Origin: Synechococcus sp. A18-25c
Lineage (GTDB): Bacteria > Cyanobacteriota > Cyanobacteriia > PCC-6307 > Cyanobiaceae
DNA: 64,000 nt
Direction of reading: 5' to 3'
Assembly (NCBI RefSeq): GCF_014280035.1
Contig: NZ_CP047957.1
Location: forward strand, 1,488,001-1,552,000
In this document: piece after piece, positions 47,926 through 57,858 of the stretch
Position numbering within the stretch: the first letter of the stretch is position 1
Layout of the letters: each line of letters starts with the position of its first letter
Notes under the pieces: generated by a model
The model's input: the letters and a program-made list of their open reading frames with translations, nothing else
Told to the model about the DNA's origin: nothing
Databases searched by the model: none
Program-made: the position numbers and the translations under genes

Positions 47926-49001
47926 AATTTCAGCACTGGCTCGGACTGGCGGCGCTGCTGACATCCGGGCTTTTGCTCTGGAACCTGCGTGAGGTTCTGA
48001 TTCATCTGTTCGCAGCGGTGGTGCTTTCAATGGCGCTCTGCACCCTCGTGGGTGCGCTGCGCCAGCGCTGGAGCATGAGTCGGCCGCTGGCCTTGGTCCT
48101 CTGCCTGGGTGGACTTCTGGTAGTTGTTGGCGTCGCTGTATCGGTGATCATTCCGCCTTTCTTCAGTCAGTTTCAGCAGCTGATCCAGCAGCTTCCGGCA
48201 GCTGCTCGGGAACTTCAGCAGATCGTGATGGGCTGGATCAGCAATGCGTCCGCCCTGGTCTCTGGCACGGGTTTCAACAACGGATCCAGCTCCTCGTCCA
48301 TCTCCGGTGGCCTGACAGCGCTACCGAACAGCAGTGCCTTGGCATCGGGCGTCAGCGGCGGGCTTAAAGGACTGCTTGGCCTTGCTGGCAATCTCGGCAG
48401 CGGACTTGTTCAGATGCTGTTCGTGATCGCCGTGGCCCTGATGGTGGCGATCCAACCAGAGGCTTATCGCCATGTGGCCATCCTGATGGTGCCGTCGTTC
48501 TATCGACGGCGGGCCCGGTCAATTTTTGCGCAGTGTGGCGAAGCGCTGAGCAGTTGGATGATCGGGGTGTTGATCAGTTCCCTTTGCGTGGCCGTGCTGG
48601 CCGGCATCGGACTGTCCCTTCTCGGCGTGAAATTGGTGATGGCCAACGCACTACTGGCCGGACTGCTGAATGTCATTCCCAACGTGGGACCAACCCTGAG
48701 CACGGTCTTCCCCATGTCTGTGGCTTTACTCGATGCCCCTTGGAAAGCGCTCGCAGTGCTTGGGCTTTATGTGGTGATTCAGAACATCGAGAGCTACGTG
48801 ATCACTCCATCGGTCATGCAGCACCAAGTGAATCTTCTCCCCGGCCTGACCCTCACCGCCCAGTTCATTTTCACGGTGCTGTTCGGTCCCTTGGGCCTCC
48901 TGATGGCTTTACCGCTGGCGGTGGTCATGCAGGTGCTGATCCGGGAAATCGTCATCCATGACGTTCTGGATCCCTGGAAGAAGCGTCGGGCGATGGCATG
49001 A
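47922..49001 (+). CDS. AI-2E family (PerM/UPF0118) permease 1
   Basis: The TTG at 47922 overlaps the psb28 stop (TTGA), giving 359 residues. About seven to eight membrane segments are seen, with the family motifs [15 protein letters not shown] and [13 protein letters not shown] near the C-terminus. Members act as exporters or Na+/H+ antiporters; the substrate here is unknown. Its stop overlaps the next permease (ATGA). A Ser/Gly-rich loop (about residues 110-140) sits in the periplasmic region. Confidence 0.85.
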   Translation: MKFQHWLGLAALLTSGLLLWNLREVLIHLFAAVVLSMALCTLVGALRQRWSMSRPLALVLCLGGLLVVVGVAVSVIIPPFFSQFQQLIQQLPAAARELQQIVMGWISNASALVSGTGFNNGSSSSSISGGLTALPNSSALASGVSGGLKGLLGLAGNLGSGLVQMLFVIAVALMVAIQPEAYRHVAILMVPSFYRRRARSIFAQCGEALSSWMIGVLISSLCVAVLAGIGLSLLGVKLVMANALLAGLLNVIPNVGPTLSTVFPMSVALLDAPWKALAVLGLYVVIQNIESYVITPSVMQHQVNLLPGLTLTAQFIFTVLFGPLGLLMALPLAVVMQVLIREIVIHDVLDPWKKRRAMA

Positions 49002-49999
49002 ATCCACGCAATCTGCTGATCACGCTCAGCCTGATCGTTTTGGCACTGCTGATCTGGCAGCTGCGCTGGGTCCTGTTGGTGCTCTTCGGCGCCGTGGTGC
49101 TGGCGGTGGCTCTCGATGTTCCAGTTCGGCATTTGATCGTGCGCTGGAGAATTCCCCGCCCGTTGGCCCTGCTGATCGTGCTGCTGGCGGTTCTGATGGC
49201 TGGACTGGTGATTGTGCAGGTGCTGTTGCCTCAACTGTTCACCCAGTTCGAGCAGCTCACGACGCTGCTGCCTTCTCTGTTCGCCAAATTCCGCACCTTG
49301 CTGGCCAGCCAGCCGCTCTTCGCCGATTTGGAAAGCAATCTGCCGGATCAATTCAGCTGGGAGCGAATCCAACCTGTTGGTTTCCAACTGCTTGGGGTGG
49401 CAGGCGGAGCCGCCAATGGCGTGGTCCAGGTGATGTTGATGAGCCTGCTGGCTGTGCTGCTGGCGCTTGACCCGTCATCGCACCGACGCATGGTGATTGC
49501 ACTCACGCCTCGCCCAGCGAGAGCCTCGATGGCAGCATTACTCGATCAGTGCCGCAAAGCGCTGGGTGGATGGTTGGCCGGCATGACACTTTCAGCCTCC
49601 GCAGTGTTTCTGCTGACGTGGGCAGGCCTCGGTGCCCTTGGGGTGCCTCTAGCTCTGCTCAGTGCCCTGGTGTGCGGCTTGCTGACCTTCGTTCCCACGA
49701 TCGGACCGACGGCCGCAACCCTGCTGCCGATGGGCGTCGCCCTGCTGATCTCACCGGGCTTGATGCTGCAGGTGCTGGTGCTGCGTCTGGTGCTTCAAAA
49801 CCTCGAAGCGTTTGTGCTGACCCCGCTGCTGTTAAGACGAACGGTGAATCTGCTGCCGACCATTGCACTGACCTCCCAGCTGAGCCTTGGCGCTCTGCTG
49901 GGACTGCCCGGAGTGCTGCTGGCACTGCCATTGGTGGTTGTGCTTCAAGTGGGAATTGAGCAGGTGGTGGTCCGAGACGTCATGGACCACTGGACCTGA
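48998..49999 (+). CDS. AI-2E family (PerM/UPF0118) permease 2
   Basis: A 333-residue paralog of the previous gene with the same order of membrane segments and the motif FVPTIGPTAATLLPMGVALL, ending ALPLVVVLQVGIEQVVVRDV. The four-base overlap suggests equal expression, and the pair could form a hetero-oligomer. It arose by tandem duplication; by eye the two keep the C-terminal block best. Confidence 0.85.
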   Translation: MNPRNLLITLSLIVLALLIWQLRWVLLVLFGAVVLAVALDVPVRHLIVRWRIPRPLALLIVLLAVLMAGLVIVQVLLPQLFTQFEQLTTLLPSLFAKFRTLLASQPLFADLESNLPDQFSWERIQPVGFQLLGVAGGAANGVVQVMLMSLLAVLLALDPSSHRRMVIALTPRPARASMAALLDQCRKALGGWLAGMTLSASAVFLLTWAGLGALGVPLALLSALVCGLLTFVPTIGPTAATLLPMGVALLISPGLMLQVLVLRLVLQNLEAFVLTPLLLRRTVNLLPTIALTSQLSLGALLGLPGVLLALPLVVVLQVGIEQVVVRDVMDHWT

Positions 50000-50004
50000 C
50001 CCAT

Positions 50005-50487
50005 TCAGCCGCCGTATTGCCAGCCGGTGGAGCTGAGTTCAAGGGCATCACCATCGCGGTGAAGAACAGCTGATTTGACCTCCCCGACAAACACGGTGTG
50101 GTCACCATGGGCCACCTCGCCCACCAGTTCACACTCCACACCGCCAAGTGCATCCTTAAGGATTGGCAGCCCCATCGATCCCAGTTCGAACGGTGCAGCT
50201 TCAAAACGGCCACCGACCGCCGCCTGCGGTTTAAAGAACGTCGCCGCCAGATTCTTCTGGTCAGCCGCCAAAACATTGAGGGAGAAACGACGCGTGCGCT
50301 GGATCATCCCGTTACTGGTGCTGTCAGCCCGCACTCCCATCACCACCAGTGGTGGCTCGAAGGATCCCTGCGTGACCCAGCTGGCCGTAAACCCGTTCAC
50401 CGCGTCGCCCTCAGCGACGCCACAGATGAACAGACCATGGGGAATCTTGCGCAGAAGTGTTTTCTTGGCATCCAAATCCAGAGCCAT
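50005..50487 (-). CDS. Flavin reductase domain protein
   Basis: A 160-residue FMN-binding split-barrel protein of the flavin reductase/DIM6-NTAB family: FICGVAEGDAVNGFTASWVTQ carries the FMN phosphate loop and FSLNVLAADQKNLAATFF the second half. It may reduce flavin with NAD(P)H or be the C-terminal-like domain related to flavodiiron partner proteins; here it is a stand-alone domain. Convergent with the permease pair with five bases between. Confidence 0.85.
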   Translation of the reverse strand: MALDLDAKKTLLRKIPHGLFICGVAEGDAVNGFTASWVTQGSFEPPLVVMGVRADSTSNGMIQRTRRFSLNVLAADQKNLAATFFKPQAAVGGRFEAAPFELGSMGLPILKDALGGVECELVGEVAHGDHTVFVGEVKSAVLHRDGDALELSSTGWQYGG

Positions 50488-50595
50488 GGGGGTCTATTTC
50501 GATGATGTGGCAAGCCTACGAACATCCCCAACACGGGGCTGCAGGCAGCGGGGGCGGACATCCGTAACTGACTGCTAACTTTCGCCTGTTCTGGA

Positions 50596-51222
50596 TTGAA
50601 CGCCTTGGAGCGGCCCTCATCCCTGGCTGTCTTTGCCACGGTTGCCGCCAGCGGCAGCGTCGGTCTGCTGATCTACGCGGGCTTTTTCTATACCAATCTG
50701 CGCCGCGTCAGCACCGGCAGCGAGGGCGAAGCGGTCTCACCTGTTTTCGACACGCAACAGCAGGCGCAACAGGAAGTCGATCGGTGGATCCAAGACGGTG
50801 GGACCTATACCGTGACCAACACCCAGAGGATTCAACGCTCCGTCCCTCTGACGCCCCAGGAGCGTCGCAGGCTTGAGTTGCTGGCAGATGAACAGCGAAG
50901 AGCCAAAATTGAAGCGTCCTATGAAGCCTGCTTAAACGAAGCTGCAAGCGATCTCGCGAAAGAGCTGTGCTCGTTCAAGCAGACACCTGACATTGCCGGT
51001 TCGGCGGTACCTGGTCTGAACGCCGCCAGTGAGATCCCCAATACCAAGGTGATCGAAACGCTCCGCGTGGAACGCAAAGACCACCCCAGACGAACCTGCA
51101 CGCTGGTGCAGGACTACCGCCGCTTCAACTGCGTTGAGTTCGAGGTGCGTGCAGGAGCTGAAGTTGAAGCTGATCAGCAGAGCAATCTCGCCATCAAGGC
51201 TTACCGGCAGTTCCGCTTCTGA
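50596..51222 (+). CDS. Membrane-anchored protein of unknown function (208 aa)
   Basis: TTG at 50596 (or in-frame TTG three codons later) opens a frame with one N-terminal membrane segment (about residues 10-30), then a Glu/Arg/Gln-rich soluble domain. Four cysteines occur in CLNEAASDLAKELC and in RRTCTLVQDYRRFNCVEF, suggesting disulfides on the periplasmic or lumenal side. No family recognised. The 3' end overlaps the convergent small membrane gene by 29 bases. Confidence 0.65.
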   Translation: MNALERPSSLAVFATVAASGSVGLLIYAGFFYTNLRRVSTGSEGEAVSPVFDTQQQAQQEVDRWIQDGGTYTVTNTQRIQRSVPLTPQERRRLELLADEQRRAKIEASYEACLNEAASDLAKELCSFKQTPDIAGSAVPGLNAASEIPNTKVIETLRVERKDHPRRTCTLVQDYRRFNCVEFEVRAGAEVEADQQSNLAIKAYRQFRF

Positions 51223-51448
51223 CCATTCGAGAGCGGTTGGTGCCGTAATGGCTCCAGAGCGATGGCTGCAGCACCAGCACCACCACAGCCAGCAGGTGAT
51301 GTCGCACAGCGAAGATCAGTGAGGTGATCGTGAGTTGATCAGCCAACAGACGCAGTTCTGTTCTGAGATCGACCAAAGCCAGAATCAACAACAGCAATGG
51401 AATCCACCGCTGAGGTGCTTTCCTTGCTGAAGCGACGGGCTCAGGCAC
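51194..51448 (-). CDS. Small membrane protein downstream of secF (84 aa)
   Basis: The product begins MPEPVASARKAPQRW and has two hydrophobic segments (about residues 16-30 and 40-62). The ATG lies within the last codons of secF (eight-base overlap), so it is likely part of the pdhB-secD-secF transcript. Function unknown; not YajC, which has different charge and layout. Confidence 0.55.
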   Translation of the reverse strand: MPEPVASARKAPQRWIPLLLLILALVDLRTELRLLADQLTITSLIFAVRHHLLAVVVLVLQPSLWSHYGTNRSRMVRSGTAGKP

Positions 51449-52439
51449 TGGCGGCAGCGCTGGTGCGTGAAGGCCACAGGCTCAACAACGAAGGAGCCAG
51501 GGCAATGCTGGACCAGCTTCCAACCACGACACCGAGCGCTAGAGCAATCGCGAACCAGAACAAGGTGGACCCGCCAAAGAAGATCAAGGCCAACAAGGGC
51601 AGCAAAGTGGTGCCGCTGGTGTACAGCGTTCGAGTGAGTGTCGCGGAGACCGCTCGATCGACTTGGACCGTGAGCGGTCGGTCGGCATCGTCGCGTTGAC
51701 GCTCTCGAATCCTGTCGAACACCACAACGGTGTCATTGACCGAATAGCCAGCGATAGTCAACAACGCCACGGCGAACAAACTGTCGACCTCCAATCCATT
51801 GGTAAGACCGAGCCAAGCGAACACCCCGCAAACGATCACAACGTCGTGCGCCAGGGCGACGAGAGCCAAGAACGCGAAACGACGGTCGTAGCGAACCGAG
51901 ATGTAGAGAGCAATACCGGCAAAGGCCACCAGAAGGGAAATCAGACTGCTGCGCAGCAGCTGACCACCCAGGCTGGGACCAATGGTGTCCACGGACTGAC
52001 CGCCCGAGAGGAATGGACCTGCGACAGGCTCCATCGCCGTGATCACAGCCTGACCCTGCTCCGCAGACAGGGCTGGCATGCGCAGCACCAGCGATTCGCC
52101 TCCATCGAGCAGCTGCACCCTGGCGGTATCCAGCTTGGGAACAGACGTTTGAGCACCTTCGGCCGGAAGCTTGATCTGCTGAAGCACCGATTCCACATCA
52201 GGCGTTTTGAGCTGGTCGCAGCGATCACCGCATTGCCGTTCCAACTGGATCTGGGTGCCGCCAGTGAAATCGAGCCCAGGCCTGAGGGGGAACCCAATCT
52301 GGGAATCGGTCCAGCTCAGGATGATTCCCAACAGGCTGAACAGGAGAACGACGGCGGACACGATCCAGACCTGTCGTCGACGGCTCGTGAGTGGAAAACG
52401 AAGGGGACGCTCGTCAGCGCCTGAAGACGTGATGGGCAT
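51441..52439 (-). CDS. secF: Protein translocase subunit SecF
   Basis: SecDF uses the proton gradient to pull preproteins across the membrane after SecYEG-SecA. The 332-residue product has six membrane segments and SecF signatures: GLDFTGGTQIQL near the N-terminus, VALAHDVVIVCGVFAWLG and the IAGYSVNDTVVVFDRIRER loop. It follows secD by three bases. Confidence 0.95.
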   Translation of the reverse strand: MPITSSGADERPLRFPLTSRRRQVWIVSAVVLLFSLLGIILSWTDSQIGFPLRPGLDFTGGTQIQLERQCGDRCDQLKTPDVESVLQQIKLPAEGAQTSVPKLDTARVQLLDGGESLVLRMPALSAEQGQAVITAMEPVAGPFLSGGQSVDTIGPSLGGQLLRSSLISLLVAFAGIALYISVRYDRRFAFLALVALAHDVVIVCGVFAWLGLTNGLEVDSLFAVALLTIAGYSVNDTVVVFDRIRERQRDDADRPLTVQVDRAVSATLTRTLYTSGTTLLPLLALIFFGGSTLFWFAIALALGVVVGSWSSIALAPSLLSLWPSRTSAAASA

Positions 52440-52442
52440 GGG

Positions 52443-53915
52443 TCAGGACGCGGTCGTGGGCAGTTGCCGTGCAGGCAGGAAGTTGGTCGGGCGCCGCAGG
52501 CCCTGGTAACCCATCAGGAAGCGCAGAAGCGTGCGCGTGCAGGTGAGGGCTGTGAACAGACTCAGCAACACACCGATGCCAAGGGTTGCGGCGAAACCTT
52601 TCACAAGTCCGGTCCCGAGGAAGAACAAGGCGGCACAGCTGATCAGGGTGGTGAGATGGCCATCAACGATGGAGGAAAAGGCCGTGGCAAATCCGGTTTC
52701 GATGGACCGGATCAAGGTGTTGCCACGTCTGAGCTCGTCCTTGATGCGCTCGAAGATGAGCACATTGGCGTCAACGGCCATGCCGATGCTGAGAATGAAA
52801 CCGGCGATTCCCGGCAGGGTGAGCGTCACAGGAATCAAGGCATAAACCGCCAGGTTGAACAGCGCGTAAAGGCTCAGTGCCAGCACAGCCACAAATCCGG
52901 CCAATCGATAGACGAGCAGCATGAACAGGCCCACCAGCACCAGGCCAGACAGTGCCGCAATCAGGCTTCGACGCACATTCTCAGCACCGAGCGAGGGTCC
53001 GATCGTGCGCACCTCGAGAATGTCGACCGGCAGTGGTAATGAGCCGCCACGAAGCTGAACTTCGAGATCACGCGCTTCCTCTGCGGTGAAGTTGCCCGTG
53101 ATCGATGCGGTCCCTCCGGAAATGCCTGCGGCCTTGTACTGGGGTCCAACCGTGGCTTCACTGATTGGAACACCGTCGAGAACAATGCCCAGCAGGCGCC
53201 CCGTTCCGGCAATCGACTTGGTGAGGTCAGCGAATTTCTCGCCTCCTTCTGCGTTGAAGTTAAGCGTCACCTCCCAACCGGGGCTGTTCTGCTGCTGCTG
53301 ACGTCCAGCACTGACCAGATCCTTGCCAGTCAGATCGGTCGTTTCGAAGCGATCGGCAATCTCTCGATTGGTTCGCTCCAGGAGCTGCTCCAGTTGGTCC
53401 TGTTCAGATGCAGCAGTGCCCTCGAGGCCCAATTCTTTCTGAACCCGATCCAGTGCCTCCTGGTCGAGGCCCTCATCGTCTGCACCCTCGGTGATTGAGC
53501 GTGCGGCGAGAACACTGCGCAGCTGGCCCCGCAGCTGCCTCAGGCTCTGCACTTCGTCTTCAGTACCAGGCGTCTGCGCGCGGAATTCCAACAGGGCTGT
53601 GGTTCCCAGCACCCGCGCAGCACGCGTGGGATCGGTCACCCCAGGCAACTGAAGAACCAGTTGGTTCTCGCCGACGGTCTGCAAGGTGGATTCCGCCACG
53701 CCCAGTCCATTGACCCGTCGGTCGAGCACCGCTTTAACCGCTTCCAGCTGTTCGGAGCGCACCTTGGTGATCTCACCTGAAGGCTGCACCTCAAGGGTGA
53801 GCTGACTCCCACCGCGGAGGTCCAAACCGAGCTGAAGCGGAAAACTCGACAGCACCGCCATTGAGGCGATTGCCAACGCCAGGATGAGGGCAAACCAGCC
53901 CTGTTGTCGGGCCAT
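52443..53915 (-). CDS. secD: Protein translocase subunit SecD
   Basis: The 490-residue product has the N-terminal LGLDLRGGSQLTLEV, a periplasmic P1 region with the P1-head (about residues 90-240), then six membrane segments with GFILSIGMAVDANVLIFERI. The P1 head is extended by a Gln/Glu/Asp-rich insert (about residues 100-190), usual in cyanobacteria. It starts three bases after pdhB. Confidence 0.95.
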   Translation of the reverse strand: MARQQGWFALILALAIASMAVLSSFPLQLGLDLRGGSQLTLEVQPSGEITKVRSEQLEAVKAVLDRRVNGLGVAESTLQTVGENQLVLQLPGVTDPTRAARVLGTTALLEFRAQTPGTEDEVQSLRQLRGQLRSVLAARSITEGADDEGLDQEALDRVQKELGLEGTAASEQDQLEQLLERTNREIADRFETTDLTGKDLVSAGRQQQQNSPGWEVTLNFNAEGGEKFADLTKSIAGTGRLLGIVLDGVPISEATVGPQYKAAGISGGTASITGNFTAEEARDLEVQLRGGSLPLPVDILEVRTIGPSLGAENVRRSLIAALSGLVLVGLFMLLVYRLAGFVAVLALSLYALFNLAVYALIPVTLTLPGIAGFILSIGMAVDANVLIFERIKDELRRGNTLIRSIETGFATAFSSIVDGHLTTLISCAALFFLGTGLVKGFAATLGIGVLLSLFTALTCTRTLLRFLMGYQGLRRPTNFLPARQLPTTAS

Positions 53916-53918
53916 GAC

Positions 53919-54902
53919 TCAGAGCCCCTGGCGCACGATGGTCTGAGCCGCGTCCACAATCTGGTGCGGCTGGATGATCGTCAGATTCTCCAAATTGCCG
54001 TTGTAAGGGGTTGGAATGTCTTGGCTGGACAAACGCACCGGACGGGCATCGAGATCATCAAAGCAATGCTCGGTGATCAAAGCGATCAGCTCCGCTCCGA
54101 TTCCACCGGTTTTCATGCATTCCTCCACCACAATCACTTTGTGGGTCTTTCGAATGGAACGGGCGATCGTCTCCATATCGAAGGGTTTGAGGCTGATCAG
54201 ATCAATCAACTCAGCTTGAATCCCATCCGCTTCCAGCTGCTCGACGGCCTTCAAGCAATGGTGACGCATGCGTGAGTAGGTCAGGATTGTGACGTCACTC
54301 CCCTCCTTCACCAAGTCGGCCTGATCTAGAGCGCAGGTGTAATCACCGTCTGGCAATTCTTCAGTGAGGTTGTAAAGCAGAACGTGCTCGAAGAAGAGCA
54401 CGGGATTGTTGTCACGAATCGCGGCCTTCATGAGGCCCTTGGCATTGGTCGGCGTGCTGCAGGCAACAATCTTGATCCCGGGCACTGCGTGGAAGTAAGC
54501 CTCCAGCCGTTGGCTGTGCTCAGCACCCAATTGCCGACCCACACCACCCGGACCACGCACCACCGTAGGAATCGTGAAATTGCCGCCGCTTGTGTAACGC
54601 AGCATCCCCATGTTGTTGGAGATCTGATTGAAGGCGAGGAGCAAGAAGCCCATATTCATGCCTTCAACGATGGGCCGCAGGCCCGTCATGGCAGCGCCGA
54701 CGGCCATCCCGGTGAAACTGTTCTCCGCAATCGGAGTGTCCAGCACTCGGAGTTCGCCGTACTTCTCGTAGAGATCCTTGGTGACTTTGTAGGAGCCGCC
54801 GTAATGGCCGACGTCCTCACCCATCACACAAACATGCGGATCACGGGCCATTTCCTCATCGATGGCCTCGCGAAGTGCGTTGAAGAGAAGCGTCCCTGCC
54901 AC
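53919..54902 (-). CDS. pdhB: Pyruvate dehydrogenase E1 component, beta subunit
   Basis: PdhB forms with PdhA the thiamine-diphosphate E1 heterotetramer that decarboxylates pyruvate. The 327-residue product starts [18 protein letters not shown] and has the family blocks [36 protein letters not shown] and [20 protein letters not shown]. The alpha subunit is not adjacent, as in other cyanobacteria. The gene heads pdhB-secD-secF, an unusual mix of metabolism and translocation. Confidence 0.95.
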   Translation of the reverse strand: MAGTLLFNALREAIDEEMARDPHVCVMGEDVGHYGGSYKVTKDLYEKYGELRVLDTPIAENSFTGMAVGAAMTGLRPIVEGMNMGFLLLAFNQISNNMGMLRYTSGGNFTIPTVVRGPGGVGRQLGAEHSQRLEAYFHAVPGIKIVACSTPTNAKGLMKAAIRDNNPVLFFEHVLLYNLTEELPDGDYTCALDQADLVKEGSDVTILTYSRMRHHCLKAVEQLEADGIQAELIDLISLKPFDMETIARSIRKTHKVIVVEECMKTGGIGAELIALITEHCFDDLDARPVRLSSQDIPTPYNGNLENLTIIQPHQIVDAAQTIVRQGL

Positions 54903-54964
54903 GGCGTTGATGCAATCCCGGCCATGCCGGCGTCAGCGGCCAAGCTATCTCAGTCCAGGCGGGT

Positions 54965-55060
54965 TCAGCCCCCAGCAGCGAAGGTGGAGAGAAGCAGCAC
55001 CGAGAGAAGCAGTCCCGGAGAGAGCAAAAGCACCAGCTGACCGAGATCGTGAAGTGTCAT
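54965..55060 (-). CDS. 31-residue single-span membrane peptide
   Basis: ATG at 55060 reads MTLHDLGQLVLLLSPGLLL followed by a further hydrophobic stretch and ends AAGG before TGA. It is one transmembrane helix, the size of small photosynthetic subunits, but I could not match it to PetL, PetM, PetN, PsbX or PsaM by eye. It lies between the DUF3082 gene and pdhB on the same strand. Real small gene or chance hydrophobic frame; the intergenic gap it fills is otherwise unexplained. Confidence 0.5.
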   Translation of the reverse strand: MTLHDLGQLVLLLSPGLLLSVLLLSTFAAGG

Positions 55061-55084
55061 GGTCTGGGTTGGAGACACCCCACG

Positions 55085-55390
55085 CTAAGTAGCGTCAGCC
55101 TCGTCTTTCGTAAAAAGACTGCGAAGAAACACCAGGAACAGGCCCAGGCCGATGAAGGCGAAACTGAAGGTGGCCAGAAAACCCATGCCGATGAACAGTG
55201 TTTTCAGGGCTGAGGCAATGCTCTGACCGATGGCATTGCTGAAGGTGGGTGGGTGCGCTGCGAAATACGCCACCAGACCTTTGCTCAATCCGAAGCTCAA
55301 CCAGGCCAGGAGAAGGCTGGTGAGCGATCCGGAGAGAAAACTCAGCGGCCCCTTGCGGGGTTCATCAGTTGGCGGAGTGCTGTCGCTCAT
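55085..55390 (-). CDS. DUF3082 membrane protein
   Basis: ATG at 55390 overlaps the ispE stop (ATGA), giving 101 residues with a Pro/Asp-rich N-terminus and two membrane segments (about residues 25-45 and 63-90) of the cyanobacterial DUF3082 type ([20 protein letters not shown]). Function unknown. Translational coupling places it with ispE and rsmA. Confidence 0.78.
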   Translation of the reverse strand: MSDSTPPTDEPRKGPLSFLSGSLTSLLLAWLSFGLSKGLVAYFAAHPPTFSNAIGQSIASALKTLFIGMGFLATFSFAFIGLGLFLVFLRSLFTKDEADAT

Positions 55391-56319
55391 GACGCCAGCT
55401 TGACGCCGTGGGGGAGCAGAGAGCAACTCCAAGACTTGAGACCTTCAGCAGCCAAAGCAGCCTCCACCTGGTGCTTGGCCTGATCAGCCAAAGCTCGATC
55501 GGCAAACAGCGCAAAGCAACTGGGACCAGAACCGCTCATCGCGACGCGCAAACGACCCGGAAGTGGATCAAGGATGTCGAGCGCCTTGCGGACAGATGGC
55601 GTCTGCGGGGCCACCACCTCCTGCAGGTCGTTGCGTAGCGGCGGTGGAGTGCTGGCCTGCAGTGGATGCAGCCATTCGGCCGCTCGAAGGAGCTGACGCC
55701 GTTGCTCGAACGCCTCCTCCCCCTTCAGATAGCGATCGGAGCGACTCGTTCGGCACTCGCCATAGGCCCAGGGTGTCGACACACTCACCGCAGGGTTCTT
55801 CACCAACAACACGCCGAGGGGCTGGCGGGCGGGAGGCAACGGTTCCAGCTGTTCACCGCGTCCGAAACAGAGCTGAGTACCACCTGCCACGCAGAAGGGC
55901 ATATCCGAACCCAGGTCAGCCGCCAGCGCCTCAAGTTGAGCCTGACTTTGACCCAGACCCCAGAGACGGTTCAGTGCCACCAGAGCCGCAGCACCATCAC
56001 TGGACCCCCCGGCCAGACCTGCGCCAACGGGGATGCGTTTGCTCAAGTGCAGGCGGGCACCAAGCTCACCGAAACCTGAACGGGCCCTCAGAAGCTGCGC
56101 CGCACGAATGATCAGATTGTCGTCACCACAACTCAGACCAGGCTGATCACAGGTCAGGGTGATGGAACCGTCTGCCGTGTTCTCACAACGGAGCTCATCC
56201 GCCAAATCGATGCTCTGCATGACCATGGCCAACTCGTGGAAGCCATCGCTTCGCAACCCGAGCACCTCGAGGTGAAGGTTGATTTTGGCCGGAGCGCTAA
56301 CGCAGACCGGAGCCGTCAT
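55387..56319 (-). CDS. ispE: 4-diphosphocytidyl-2-C-methyl-D-erythritol kinase
   Basis: IspE phosphorylates CDP-methylerythritol in the non-mevalonate isoprenoid pathway that supplies carotenoids and the phytol of chlorophyll. The 310-residue GHMP kinase has [14 protein letters not shown], the ATP loop [17 protein letters not shown] and [15 protein letters not shown] at 56319 overlaps the rsmA stop. Confidence 0.95.
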   Translation of the reverse strand: MTAPVCVSAPAKINLHLEVLGLRSDGFHELAMVMQSIDLADELRCENTADGSITLTCDQPGLSCGDDNLIIRAAQLLRARSGFGELGARLHLSKRIPVGAGLAGGSSDGAAALVALNRLWGLGQSQAQLEALAADLGSDMPFCVAGGTQLCFGRGEQLEPLPPARQPLGVLLVKNPAVSVSTPWAYGECRTSRSDRYLKGEEAFEQRRQLLRAAEWLHPLQASTPPPLRNDLQEVVAPQTPSVRKALDILDPLPGRLRVAMSGSGPSCFALFADRALADQAKHQVEAALAAEGLKSWSCSLLPHGVKLAS

Positions 56320-57158
56320 GAACACGACGCAGCAGAATCGGCTTGATTCAAACCCCTGGCCAGAGCCACCCAGCACTGAGGGGCCACTTCCTGAGGTCGC
56401 TGCTGAAGATCGATGCCTGCTGCGGCCGCCAGCTCCTGCAGTCGGTCGTGCGGCAGCACCCCTCCCAGAGTGTTCCTAAGCATCTTGCGGCGCGCCAGAA
56501 AAGCCTGCTTCAGCAGAGTTTCCACCCGACGACACAACTCAGGAGCAGGACGCTGATCCGCAGGCAGAGGCTCCAAGCGGATTACTTCCGACTGCACTTG
56601 CGGCGGCGGTTGGAAACAACGGGGAGGAACTGGACAGATGCTTGCGCAGCGCGCCAACAGTTGCATGCGCACGCTGAGCGCACTGAAACTGGTGTGTCCG
56701 GGACGAGCACGAATCCGTTGGGCGACTTCCTGTTGCACCAGCAACACCAACGATCTGTACGGAGGATCAACTGGACGATCCAACCGACCGATCAACCGCT
56801 CCAAGAGTGGACCAGTGATGTTGTAAGGGATGTTGGCCACCACCTTGGAGGCCCGTCCACCGTCAGGGAACGTGAGGGGATCTTGGAGCACATCGCCTTC
56901 GCGCAACGAAAAGCGCGGATCTGCGCCAAAGCGCTCCTGAAGACCACTGACCAGATCACGATCCAGCTCAACAGCGTGAACAGCGGCCGCTTCGCTACGC
57001 AGCAGTCGCTCCGTCAGCGCACCACGTCCTGGACCCACCTCCAAGACACGGTCTTCCTTATGAAGGTCAGCAGCGGAAAGAATGCTGTCCAGCACACGTT
57101 CATCACGCAGCCAGTGCTGACCGAAGCGTTTGCGGGCGGTGTGTCCTCCGAAGCTCAT
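56316..57158 (-). CDS. rsmA: 16S rRNA dimethyladenosine transferase RsmA (KsgA)
   Basis: RsmA dimethylates A1518 and A1519 of 16S rRNA late in 30S assembly. The 280-residue product has [21 protein letters not shown] motif [16 protein letters not shown] and catalytic [14 protein letters not shown]. It is the first gene of the rsmA-ispE-DUF3082 set, divergent from the uridine-kinase-like gene. Confidence 0.95.
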   Translation of the reverse strand: MSFGGHTARKRFGQHWLRDERVLDSILSAADLHKEDRVLEVGPGRGALTERLLRSEAAAVHAVELDRDLVSGLQERFGADPRFSLREGDVLQDPLTFPDGGRASKVVANIPYNITGPLLERLIGRLDRPVDPPYRSLVLLVQQEVAQRIRARPGHTSFSALSVRMQLLARCASICPVPPRCFQPPPQVQSEVIRLEPLPADQRPAPELCRRVETLLKQAFLARRKMLRNTLGGVLPHDRLQELAAAAGIDLQQRPQEVAPQCWVALARGLNQADSAASCS

Positions 57159-57239
57159 GCGATCTGCGCCACAAAATCACTGTGCCCCAGCGAGGCTCTG
57201 AACACGTGATGATGAGCACATCAACGACGCAGTTCTGGG

Positions 57240-57839
57240 GTGAGCATCAAAATCCCACTGATCTGCATCACTGGAACCTCGGCAGCAGGCAAAACGCATT
57301 TCAGCCGATGCCTCGCCAATGCCCTGGATGAGTTGGGTCACCAACCTGTGGTGATCGCTTCCGACGACTACTACCGCAAAGATTGGGTCCCAGATCCCCT
57401 CTATGGCTACGACACGATTGCCGCCATTGACACGGAAGCGCTGATCAGCGAACTGAGGGAGCTCTCTCAAGGCAACCTGCAGCGACGCCGTCGTTACGAC
57501 ATGGGCACCAAGGCTGTGAGTTGGACTGACGTGTCTCCGGGCTGGGACTTGGTGATCCTGGAGGGTGCTTTTGGCCCACAAGTGCTGTTGGAACGCATGC
57601 CTCCAGATCTTCTGGTTTATGTCGAAACATCATTGACGCTTCGGATTCTGCGTCGATTGCTGCGAGACACACGCGAACGGAATCGATCAATTGTCTCAAT
57701 TCTGAACCAAACGTTGAACAACATGATTCCAGGCGAGCGAGATTTTATTCAGCCTTTAAAGCAGCACGCTGATGTGATCATCCACAATCCGAAACGAGAT
57801 CTACAAACGGTGATTCGCCGTTTAGCAAGTCAGAATTGA
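57240..57839 (+). CDS. Uridine kinase-like P-loop protein
   Basis: A 199-residue member of the uridine kinase/phosphoribulokinase fold: Walker A GTSAAGKTHFS (about residues 11-21), the substrate DD pair in IASDDYYRKDW and WDLVILEGAFGPQ. The GTG at 57240 begins the frame. The lid region carries many Arg (RRLLRDTRERNR). Uridine kinase is the closest general role; phosphoribulokinase is excluded by size, and a nicotinamide-riboside-like or unknown substrate is possible. Confidence 0.75.
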   Translation: MSIKIPLICITGTSAAGKTHFSRCLANALDELGHQPVVIASDDYYRKDWVPDPLYGYDTIAAIDTEALISELRELSQGNLQRRRRYDMGTKAVSWTDVSPGWDLVILEGAFGPQVLLERMPPDLLVYVETSLTLRILRRLLRDTRERNRSIVSILNQTLNNMIPGERDFIQPLKQHADVIIHNPKRDLQTVIRRLASQN

Positions 57840-57858
57840 TTAACGAACGGCACTCAGA

